Part shown: one piece after another, positions 1 through 6,675 of the stretch
How the letters are laid out: the number at the start of each line of letters is the position of its first letter
How positions within the stretch are numbered: the stretch's first letter is position 1
Origin: CAZGTQ01 sp964528575
GTDB lineage: Bacteria; Planctomycetota; UBA1135; GCA-002686595
Assembly: GCA_964528575.1 (NCBI GenBank)
Contig: CAZGTQ010000265.1
Span: forward strand, 1-33,743
Length of the DNA stretch: 33,743 nucleotides
Direction of reading: 5' to 3'
Position numbers and translations under genes: made by a program
Notes under the pieces: generated by a model
What the model saw: only the letters and a program-made list of their open reading frames with translations
Database searches by the model: none
Told to the model about the DNA's origin: nothing

Positions 1-47
1 GGAGGTGCCCGGTGCGGCACCTGGCACCTCCCTGTCGCTGAACGACA
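1..47. repeat. REP-like double hairpin at the left edge
   Basis: A 9-bp perfect inverted repeat, GGAGGTGCC (1-9) and GGCACCTCC (23-31), encloses a further copy of GGCACCT (16-22), so two alternative stems can form. It is followed directly by a second small hairpin, TGTCG (33-37), loop CTGAA, CGACA (43-47). Tandem short palindromes in intergenic DNA are typical of REP elements. A terminator for a gene to the left is the alternative, but there is no T tract. The element may continue left of the window. Confidence 0.45.
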
Positions 48-170
48 ACAAGGTGTGCGACTCCGTATCGCGGGCGGGCCGGGGCGGAAAACGTTTCGCC
101 CCAGCCGCGCGCAGGAACGCGGGCAGCCTTCAAGCTCGCGCGCCGCGCGCTCCGATGGCGAAGGTCAGAG

Positions 171-992
171 ATGACGGATCTCGCCGACTCCCGGCGCCGG
201 GCCGAGCTCTCGCTCGAGGCGCTCACCGATCCGAGGTACCTCGATCGGCTCGCGGGTCGGGCCCCGTCGGCGGACTCGCTGCTCGACCGGGACCTCGATC
301 GCGCGCTCGCCCGGGCGTGGATCGCCTACCAGCCGATCTTCGAGTCGAGCGACCGCTCGATCTACGGCCACGAGGCGCTCGTCCGCACGACCGACCCGGT
401 CATCGCGACGCCCAGCGCTCTGTTCTCGCTCGCCGAGAAGCTCGACCGCGTCGCCGAGGTCGAGCGCATCATCCGCGCGCGCATCGCCGAGGAGATCGCC
501 GACGCGCCCGAGGGACCGCGGATCTTCGTCAACGTCCACCCGCGCTCGCTCGAGTCCGACTTCCTGTACGCCACCGACGGCGCGCTCGCGCGCTTCGCGT
601 CGCGCGTCGTGCTCGAGATCACCGAGCGGAGCTCGCTGCACGAGATCGAGGACGCGGAAGGCCGCATCGCGTCCCTGCGCCGCCAGGGCTACGCGATCGC
701 GATCGACGATCTCGGCGCGGGCTACGCCGGACTGACGAGCTTCGCGATGCTGCAGCCCGACCTCGTCAAGTTCGACATGGACCTGGTGCGCGGCATCGAC
801 GCCTCGAAGGTCAAGTCGCGGGTCGTCGGCTCGATGGTGCACCTGTGCCACGACCTCGGGATCCGCACCGTCGCCGAGGGGATCGAGACGCGCGGCGAGC
901 TCGAGCGCGTGATCGAGCTCGGCTGCGACCTCCTCCAGGGCTTCCTGTGGGGCCGGCCCGCGCGCGGCTTCCGCACGGCTCCCCGCGACTGA
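171..992 (+). CDS. Stand-alone EAL-domain c-di-GMP phosphodiesterase
   Basis: The 273-residue protein is one EAL domain (about 45-268) after a short charged N-terminus, with no membrane segment and no GGDEF, PAS or REC partner. The residues that bind metal and c-di-GMP in active EAL enzymes all appear present: E68-A69-L70, N121, E149/E152 in LEITE, D179-D180 in DDLGAGYAGL, K200, E237 in EGIE and Q256 in QGF. It should therefore hydrolyse c-di-GMP to pGpG in the cytoplasm. Loop 6 reads DDLGAGYAGL rather than the usual DDFGTGYSSL, a mild variant. The ATG at 171 follows GGTCAGAG, a weak ribosome site. The neighbours give no clear pathway, and the next gene starts 66 bases on. Confidence 0.88.
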   Translation: MTDLADSRRRAELSLEALTDPRYLDRLAGRAPSADSLLDRDLDRALARAWIAYQPIFESSDRSIYGHEALVRTTDPVIATPSALFSLAEKLDRVAEVERIIRARIAEEIADAPEGPRIFVNVHPRSLESDFLYATDGALARFASRVVLEITERSSLHEIEDAEGRIASLRRQGYAIAIDDLGAGYAGLTSFAMLQPDLVKFDMDLVRGIDASKVKSRVVGSMVHLCHDLGIRTVAEGIETRGELERVIELGCDLLQGFLWGRPARGFRTAPRD

Positions 993-1058
993 ATCGACTG
1001 CAGTCGCGCATCCCCCGCGGCCGAAGAGTCGGAGCGAGGGAGGCGAGGAGCAGCTCCC

Positions 1059-1448
1059 ATGACGAAGTGCAGGAACCATCCGCACGTCGACGCCGCCGGC
1101 CATTGCGCCGTGTGCGCGATCGACTTCTGCGGCCATTGCCTCGTTGCGGTCCGCGCGACACGCTACTGCGCGGCCTGCAAGATGAGGGCGATCCAGGGCG
1201 GAGCCGCCGCCGAGCTCGGAGCGGAGCCGTGCGCCGAGGCACGCCAGGCGCTCGTGCAGGGCATCATCGGCATGTTCTGCTTCGGGTTCGTCCTCGGCCC
1301 GATGGCGATCAAGAACGGGCTCGAGGCGTTCACGCAGTTCAAGGCCGACCCGCGGCTCACCGGCTGGGGCAAGGCGCTCGCGGGGATCCTCCTCGGCGTC
1401 CTCGACCTCGTCGGCTGGGCGTTGATGCTCGTCCAACGGGCGACCTGA
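1059..1448 (+). CDS. B-box zinc-finger membrane protein with DUF4190-like helix pair
   Basis: The 129-residue protein has an N-terminal B-box-like zinc cluster (C4, H7, C16, C19, C24, C27, C37, C40). A membrane half follows, with two hydrophobic helices at about 61-84 and 104-126. The pattern of the second half (GIIGMFCFGFVLGPMAI, then a G-rich second helix) resembles DUF4190. The zinc finger probably faces the cytoplasm and binds a protein partner; no enzyme motif is visible. The ATG at 1059 follows a purine-rich GAGGCGAGGAG. The next gene begins 15 bases after the stop and encodes a larger protein of the same general design, so the two probably form an operon and may share a partner. Confidence 0.72.
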   Translation: MTKCRNHPHVDAAGHCAVCAIDFCGHCLVAVRATRYCAACKMRAIQGGAAAELGAEPCAEARQALVQGIIGMFCFGFVLGPMAIKNGLEAFTQFKADPRLTGWGKALAGILLGVLDLVGWALMLVQRAT

Positions 1449-1451
1449 GCC

Positions 1452-1463
1452 GGAGGAGCCGAC
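1452..1463 (+). promoter_or_regulatory. Ribosome binding site fixing the GTG start at 1464
   Basis: GGAGGA at 1452-1457 lies six bases before GTG at 1464, the only well-placed start for the zinc-ribbon protein downstream. The site lies between the two B-box genes, only 15 bases apart. Confidence 0.6.
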
Positions 1464-2243
1464 GTGATCGAAACCGCATCCTCCGTGACCTGCCCGCGCT
1501 GCGCGCGCACGTTCCAGATCCGCGCGACCGGGCTCGACCAGCTCGCGCGCTGCACCTGCACGCACATCTTCGAGGTGTCGTCGCAGCGCCCTTCGACGTG
1601 CCCCCGCCACCCGGGAGCACCGGCCACGCGCACGTGCGGCGCGTGCGCTCAGCCGATGTGCTCGCTCTGCACGCTGCCGCAGGCCGACGGTAGCGTGCTC
1701 TGCCACCCGTGCGCGCCGGCGTCCTCGGGCGTCCGACCGCCGATCGTCGCCGCCGCGGCCGCGGCTCCCGCGGCCGCCGCCGCCGCGGGGACGGCCGCGT
1801 GCCCGCAGCACGCGGGCGTCGCGGCGCACGGTCATTGCGACCGCTGCGGGACCGGCTACTGCGCGACGTGCGAGTTCCTCTTCCCCGGCGAGATCGCGCT
1901 CTGCCCGCGCTGCGCGGCGACGTCGGACACGAGCATCTCGGGCGGCCGCAAGGTGCTCTTCGGGGTCTCGCTCGCCCTGGCCGGGTGGGGCGCGCTCGCG
2001 TTCGTCGGCCTTTTCTTCCTCGCCGCGACGCTGGGGATCGAGAGCGACAACGACGCCGAAGCGCTCGGCGCGCTCATGGCCGGCATCGGGCTCGTCCCGG
2101 TCGTCATCGGGGCCGCGCTCGGGCTCTCGGCGATCGAGAAACGGCTGTACAACCCGGTCTGGCTCTGGATCCCGACCGCCCTGAACGCGCTGGTGCTGCT
2201 AGGCTGGGTTCTGCTGACGGCGCTGGGCGCGGCGGTCGGGTAG
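1464..2243 (+). CDS. Zinc-ribbon / double B-box membrane protein
   Basis: The 259-residue protein has three cysteine-rich modules. An MJ0042-type zinc ribbon opens it (C10, C13, C30, C32). A first B-box-like module follows (C46, H49, C58, C61, C66, C69, C80, C83). After a low-complexity Ala/Pro linker (95-112) comes a second B-box-like module (C113, H116, C125, C128, C133, C136, C147, C150). Three hydrophobic helices follow at about 164-190, 203-222 and 231-255. No catalytic motif is visible, so it is probably a membrane-tethered zinc-binding adaptor. It starts at GTG behind GGAGGA. Its partner upstream is the smaller B-box protein; duplication and extension of one ancestor is plausible but unproven. 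Confidence 0.72.
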   Translation: MIETASSVTCPRCARTFQIRATGLDQLARCTCTHIFEVSSQRPSTCPRHPGAPATRTCGACAQPMCSLCTLPQADGSVLCHPCAPASSGVRPPIVAAAAAAPAAAAAAGTAACPQHAGVAAHGHCDRCGTGYCATCEFLFPGEIALCPRCAATSDTSISGGRKVLFGVSLALAGWGALAFVGLFFLAATLGIESDNDAEALGALMAGIGLVPVVIGAALGLSAIEKRLYNPVWLWIPTALNALVLLGWVLLTALGAAVG

Positions 2244-2540
2244 GCCTACACGGTCTCTCGACCCGCTGGCTGCGCCGGCGGCCGAAGAGCCAGGAGGAGA
2301 CGGCGCGTCGTGGGAGACGCGCCGGCGTCGGCGCCGGACGCGTCCGTACGTCCGTCAGCGCGTCGCTTGCTCGCACCTCCCCCGTCCGCTCGCACGGGGA
2401 CGCCCTTCCGACCGCGTCCGCCGTCCGTCCTCCCCCAGTACGAAAGCGCATTTGCGTTCAGCCGGGGGACCGCCGATCCCGATGCCTTCCGCGGAAGCGA
2501 TCGCCGCGCCTGGGAACGCGGCGAGGGAAGGACAGGGAAG
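2244..2540. other. Intergenic stretch before the large lipoprotein gene
   Basis: This 297-base gap holds the 2301-2324 hairpin and, at about 2441-2459, a relatively AT-rich imperfect dyad (CGCA / TGCG around TT) that could mark a promoter or operator. Open frame runs through the right part in phase with the lipoprotein, but its composition and the signal peptide at 2541 argue that it is not translated. I see no other gene here. Confidence 0.4.
2301..2324 (+). terminator. Hairpin after the zinc-ribbon gene
   Basis: CGGCGCGTC (2301-2309) and GACGCGCCG (2316-2324) form a perfect 9-bp stem around the loop GTGGGA, 58 bases after the stop at 2243. There is no T run, so it is a hairpin terminator candidate or an mRNA 3' stabiliser. 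Confidence 0.45.
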
Positions 2541-5087
2541 ATGCTCGAGGGGAAGAAGACGGACGCGGTCCGTCTGTATGGCATTCGCATTCTGGCTACT
2601 ACGAGTCTGCTCGCTCTCGCCGCCTGCGGCGGCGGAGGCGGCGGCGGTGATAGTCAACCCGGAGGAGGAGGCGGCGGCGGAGGAGGAGGAGGCAATCCGG
2701 ATCCGCCGAGCGTGCCGCTCGTGCAGGGCGCGACGGTCGGCGCGCTCGAGCTGCCGCGGCCCGAGACGAGCTCGTTCTTGCTGCGCGGCACGCTGCCGCT
2801 GCCCGCGGGCGTGTTCCCTGCGGCGAACGGGAAGATCCCCCTCGGGGTGCTCGACTGGGACGGTACGCCGGTCGCCGCGCAGATGGAGATCGTGAGCCGT
2901 CACGCGGACGCGAGCCGCGGCGCGGACGTCGCGGAGATCATCGCGCGCGTCAACGCCGATCCGAGCGTCGCTCCCGGCCAGCACGTGCAGTACCAGGTCG
3001 TCGTCGCCGAGCACGACGAGCTCGCGCCGCCGCCGCAGGACACGGTCAACTCGCTCCTCGACGGCCCGTGGAACGTGCCGCCCGTCGTGCAGGACCTGCT
3101 GAAGCAGAAGAGCAGCATCCTGATCACCGCCGAGGACGTCTTCGGCCACGTGTACGTGCACGACCCGATCAAGGGAACCGTCGTGCGCCGCATGGAGAAG
3201 CACGGCGACGTGATGGCGCAGTTGCGCACGTACGGGACGATGAAGCCGACCGTCTCGGTCGCCGGGCAGAACGGCACGATCCCGCACATGTTCGGGGTGC
3301 ACGCGTACGTCTCGGTGTGGTCGAACGAGGAGCTGGTCGGGCTCGATCTGCGCTTCAACAACGGCGCGGACGGTTTCGTCACGTCGACGAAGGTCGACGA
3401 CCCGCTCGGCAAGTTCTACTTCAAGTCGATCAACGTGCTCGTGCCGAACGGCTGGGCGCTGCAGCAGATGTTCGACGACCCGAACTTCGGGACGCCGTCG
3501 GTGCTCGGCGAGTACACGGTCTTCCCGCTCGTCGAGCCCGAGCCGGGCAACAAGCTGCACGTCATGCCGTCGAACGCGCAGTTCCACCGGCGCCTGATGC
3601 TGTCGCCGATCGCAAAGCAGACGCGCGCGCGACGCATGCTCGACCAAGAGGGTCTCGCGATGTGCCGCGACGGCTTCAACGGACAGAGCGAGCGCTACTG
3701 GTCGTGGTGGAACGCGGAGACGGCGAACTACTTGCCGCAGCGCCACCGCCTCCCGTCGCTGGAGCACGTCGGGCGCGAGAGCCTCCGCGAGGACCTGTCG
3801 TCCGACTTCGAATTCGTGCTCGGGTTCATGGAGCAGGGCACGGGCTACGGCCTCTACCCGGTCAAGTCCGGCGTGCTCGGATGGGCGCACCCGTACGGCG
3901 TCGGCAACGGGGGCATGACCGGCGGCGACGAGATCCATTTCTACTCCGGTGTCGACGTCGCCGACTCGGTCTCGATCGACGGCTACCGGCTGCACATGCT
4001 CGTGCACCGCATGCACTCCGACCGGATGCCGAACGCGTACTTCGACATCTACGGCAACTCGTCGTCGGTCGAGCAGTGGCTGCGCGTGAACGGCAACGGC
4101 GAGCAGTACCTGCCGATGAACTTCTACATGTCGTTGGCGAACGGCAACGACCCGATGGGCTACGACGATGTCGACACGTTCCAGGTGAACGCGGTCGCTG
4201 CGCAGGGGCGCAAGCCGAACTACGAGGACGAGCTCCTGACGTACGCCCACCACGACATGCAGCACATGATCCGCTACACGCGCAACCCGAAGGTGCTCGT
4301 GTGGATCGGGAACGACTCGCTCTCGCGCGACGACATCGTGCACCAGGCGGAGATGGTCCACCTGACGTACGTCGAGCAACCCAACAGCCAATTCGGCGCG
4401 CACTACGACGCGAGCCTCGGCTGGGATCGGAACTACGTCGACCAACGGCCGCACACGGGCTATCCGACCGGCCGCCAGGAGGGCTGGGGCCTCGACACGA
4501 TGAACGCCGCGTACTCGATCCAGCCCGCAGCATGGCGTGCGTCGAAGCGCGTGTGGTTCGACGCGCTGACAGATCTCGTCGTCGACGGCCAGATCCCGTG
4601 CAGCGGGTTCATCGCAGCGGTGGTCTACTCGAAGCTGCTCGACGGCAAGTACCGCGGCCGGCGCTCGTTCGAACAGTCGATCATGGAGCACGCGCTCCGC
4701 GGAACGATGCAGAGCGTCTACAAGGGCGTCGACGGCGCGCGCATGTCGATGCTGCGCGACGTGCTCGAGGGCCTGTTCTACGGGATGATCTCGCCCCTGG
4801 CGTGGAGCGCGGACAAGCACGCGCCGCACTTCCAGAGCGCGGTGGCCCCGCTCGACCTGAACGCGCCGGTCTACTGCAACTCGGTGCCCCCCGACGGGCT
4901 CTCCGAAATGCTCGACTCGTTCCAGCTCTGGTCGTCCCTCGGTTACGCCTGGGAGATGACCGGAGACAACGCGTTCCTGCAGAAGGCCTCGCACATGATC
5001 GGCGGCCCGCTGCTCGCCTCGATGCTCGCCGACGGCGTCGACAACCTCGAGAACCGCGCCGCGCTGCTCGCGGCGCTGCAGGAGTAG
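2541..5087 (+). CDS. Very large lipoprotein, tentatively RIFT-barrel/toroid glycan-lyase-like
   Basis: The protein has 848 residues. ATG 2541 is preferred because AAGGA lies eight bases before it and a lipoprotein signal follows at once: basic start, hydrophobic core to about residue 27, lipobox LAAC with Cys29. Residues 30-51 are a Gly tether broken by DSQP. From about 66 to 160 the sequence (PLPAGVF..., WDGTPVAAQ) resembles the N-terminal RIFT-barrel domain of PcRGLX/YetA-like polysaccharide lyases. A second beta-rich segment follows, and from about 430 a Trp/Tyr/His-rich helical part with AHHDMQH (569-575) would suit an alpha/alpha toroid. It would be tethered to a membrane facing the periplasm or outside. 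The fold assignment is by eye only and no catalytic residue is proven. No sugar-uptake genes adjoin. Confidence 0.75.
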   Translation: MLEGKKTDAVRLYGIRILATTSLLALAACGGGGGGGDSQPGGGGGGGGGGGNPDPPSVPLVQGATVGALELPRPETSSFLLRGTLPLPAGVFPAANGKIPLGVLDWDGTPVAAQMEIVSRHADASRGADVAEIIARVNADPSVAPGQHVQYQVVVAEHDELAPPPQDTVNSLLDGPWNVPPVVQDLLKQKSSILITAEDVFGHVYVHDPIKGTVVRRMEKHGDVMAQLRTYGTMKPTVSVAGQNGTIPHMFGVHAYVSVWSNEELVGLDLRFNNGADGFVTSTKVDDPLGKFYFKSINVLVPNGWALQQMFDDPNFGTPSVLGEYTVFPLVEPEPGNKLHVMPSNAQFHRRLMLSPIAKQTRARRMLDQEGLAMCRDGFNGQSERYWSWWNAETANYLPQRHRLPSLEHVGRESLREDLSSDFEFVLGFMEQGTGYGLYPVKSGVLGWAHPYGVGNGGMTGGDEIHFYSGVDVADSVSIDGYRLHMLVHRMHSDRMPNAYFDIYGNSSSVEQWLRVNGNGEQYLPMNFYMSLANGNDPMGYDDVDTFQVNAVAAQGRKPNYEDELLTYAHHDMQHMIRYTRNPKVLVWIGNDSLSRDDIVHQAEMVHLTYVEQPNSQFGAHYDASLGWDRNYVDQRPHTGYPTGRQEGWGLDTMNAAYSIQPAAWRASKRVWFDALTDLVVDGQIPCSGFIAAVVYSKLLDGKYRGRRSFEQSIMEHALRGTMQSVYKGVDGARMSMLRDVLEGLFYGMISPLAWSADKHAPHFQSAVAPLDLNAPVYCNSVPPDGLSEMLDSFQLWSSLGYAWEMTGDNAFLQKASHMIGGPLLASMLADGVDNLENRAALLAALQE
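2628..2693 (+). repeat. GGN low-complexity tract (poly-Gly tether)
   Basis: Two runs of glycine codons (2628-2648 and 2661-2693), separated by codons for DSQP, follow the lipobox Cys. The second run uses many GGA codons, unlike the GGC/GGG bias around it, so slippage expansion is plausible. Confidence 0.7.
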
Positions 5088-5096
5088 CGGATTCGC

Positions 5097-5123
5097 GGGG
5101 CGCGCGCTTCTCGCGCGCGCCCC
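5097..5123 (+). terminator. GC hairpin after the lipoprotein gene
   Basis: GGGGCGCGCG (5097-5106) and CGCGCGCCCC (5114-5123) form a perfect 10-bp stem with a seven-base loop, nine bases after the stop at 5087. It has no T tract. It lies in the 55-base gap before the protease gene and would separate the two transcripts. Confidence 0.5.
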
Positions 5124-5142
5124 CGGTCCGCATGATCGCGGG

Positions 5143-6648
5143 GTGCCCAAGAGCTCGAGAGCGGCGCTGCTGCTCGTCCCCCTCGTCCCCCTCCTTCTTC
5201 TGGTCGCGGGCCGGCTCGCGGCGGCGCCGGCCGACGTGCTCCCGCTCGCGAGCGGCAAGCCGGTGCGCCTGACGCTCGATCCGCGCGACGAGGACCCGCC
5301 GGCGTACCGCGTCGTGGTCCCGCGCCGCGCGACCGCGCTGCACGTGCGCACGAACGGCGCGACCGCCGACGTCGACCTGTACGTGCGCCGCGGCCGCGCG
5401 CCCGTGCCCTACGAGGGCCTGTACGACGCCGCGGGGCCGGGCATCTGGCTCGACGAGGAGCTGCTCGTCGACGTGACCGACGCGGTGCCGCTCGAGCCCG
5501 GCAACTGGTACGTGACCGTGCTCGCGCGCGACGACCGCCGCGCCTCGGTGAGCTGCGAGCTGGTCGCCGAGGTCGTCGAGCCGCGCTACGCGTCGCTTCC
5601 GCTCGGGACCGTCGTCGATGCGCAGCTCGAGCGCGAGCGCGGCTACCGCGCCGCGTACGTCGTCGAGCTCCCCCGCGACCTCGCCGCGGACGCGCGGCTG
5701 CGCATCGAGGTCGAGTCGCCCGCGGCCGACGTCGACGTCCTCGCCGGACCGCGCGGGAACGTGCTCGACGCGCCCTACCACGCTGCCTGGACGCCGCTCG
5801 CCTACGAGCGCTTCGAGCTCGCCGCGGCCGAGCTCGCCGACGGGCTCGCGCTGCACGTGTTCGCGTATCCCGCAGTCGAGGACGCGCCGTCGATCGCCGC
5901 GCGCGTGCTCGTCGTGCATGCGGACGACGAGCGGTCGCTGTGCCCGCCCGCGGTGCTGCCCGAAGTGCACGACCAGGGCCGCTTCAGCGCCGCGATGGCT
6001 GCGACCGTCGCGGTGTTCGGTCCCCTCGGCGCAGGCTCCGGCGTCGTCGTCTCGCCCGACGGTTGGATCGTCAGCAACGCGCACGTCGTCGTCGGCGCGC
6101 GCGCGAACGGCGACGCGCGGCCGTCGTCGCGGCACGCCGCCGACTCGTCGCTCGCCGAGGTCGGGATCGGCTTCCACGGCGACGCGCGCCGCCCGGTCGC
6201 ACCCGCGTTCGGCGCCGAGCTCGTCGACGTGCGCCGCGACCTCGACCTCGCGCTCCTGCGCATCGTGTCGACGCTCGACCGGCGCCCGCTCGTCGATGCG
6301 CCGCGCTTCCCGTGCCTGGTCCCCGCGACCGAGGACGACGCGCCGCGCCCGGGCGACCCGGTCTACGGCCTCGGCTATCCCATGACGGGCGGCGCCGGCT
6401 CGCTGGTCACGATCACGCTGACGCGCGGCATCCACTCCGGCTACGCGCCCGAGGCGCACGGCCTGCTGATCAAGACCGACGCCGCGACGCACGCGGGCGT
6501 CTCCGGCGGCGCGTGCGTCGACGAGCGCGGCCGCCTCGTCGGCTTCCCCTCCTCCACGATCACCGACTCCAACCTCGCGGGCGGCCTGGGCTTCGTCATC
6601 CCGCTCGCGCAGATCCCCGCCGCGTGGCGCGAGCTCGTCGGCTGGTGA
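5143..6648 (+). CDS. Exported trypsin-like serine protease with N-terminal PPC domains
   Basis: The 501-residue protein starts with GTG 5143 and an evident signal peptide or anchor (hydrophobic 7-28). Two beta-sandwich segments follow, about 38-142 and 150-258. Both have the 'ADVDLYV/ADVDVLA' pattern of bacterial pre-peptidase C-terminal (PPC) domains, here N-terminal to the protease. The peptidase spans about 280-500 and has a complete trypsin-like triad: His314 in SNAHV, Asp368 in DLDLALLRI, Ser454 in GVSGGAC. No PDZ domain follows, so it is not a standard DegP/HtrA. It probably cleaves proteins in the periplasm or outside. The 10-bp hairpin upstream suggests a transcript separate from the lipoprotein. 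It converges on the sulfatase-like gene, with 27 bases between stops. Confidence 0.85.
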   Translation: MPKSSRAALLLVPLVPLLLLVAGRLAAAPADVLPLASGKPVRLTLDPRDEDPPAYRVVVPRRATALHVRTNGATADVDLYVRRGRAPVPYEGLYDAAGPGIWLDEELLVDVTDAVPLEPGNWYVTVLARDDRRASVSCELVAEVVEPRYASLPLGTVVDAQLERERGYRAAYVVELPRDLAADARLRIEVESPAADVDVLAGPRGNVLDAPYHAAWTPLAYERFELAAAELADGLALHVFAYPAVEDAPSIAARVLVVHADDERSLCPPAVLPEVHDQGRFSAAMAATVAVFGPLGAGSGVVVSPDGWIVSNAHVVVGARANGDARPSSRHAADSSLAEVGIGFHGDARRPVAPAFGAELVDVRRDLDLALLRIVSTLDRRPLVDAPRFPCLVPATEDDAPRPGDPVYGLGYPMTGGAGSLVTITLTRGIHSGYAPEAHGLLIKTDAATHAGVSGGACVDERGRLVGFPSSTITDSNLAGGLGFVIPLAQIPAAWRELVGW

Positions 6649-6675
6649 GCGAGCGGACGTAGGACGTGGGGCTAG

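Noticed and set aside
1740..1800. GC-rich near-repeat in the zinc-ribbon gene
   Set aside because: It is simply the codon tract of an Ala/Pro linker (GCC/GCG codons), not a separate element.
2310..2540. N-terminal extension of the large lipoprotein
   Set aside because: It would place 77 Pro/Arg/Ser-rich residues before a lipoprotein signal peptide; the start at 2541 has a ribosome site.
2355..5351. A very long open frame on the minus strand opposite the lipoprotein gene
   Set aside because: GC-rich DNA leaves antisense frames open. Its composition (Arg/Val/His/Asp-rich, no domain) is that of a shadow, while the plus strand has a signal peptide, lipobox and ribosome site.
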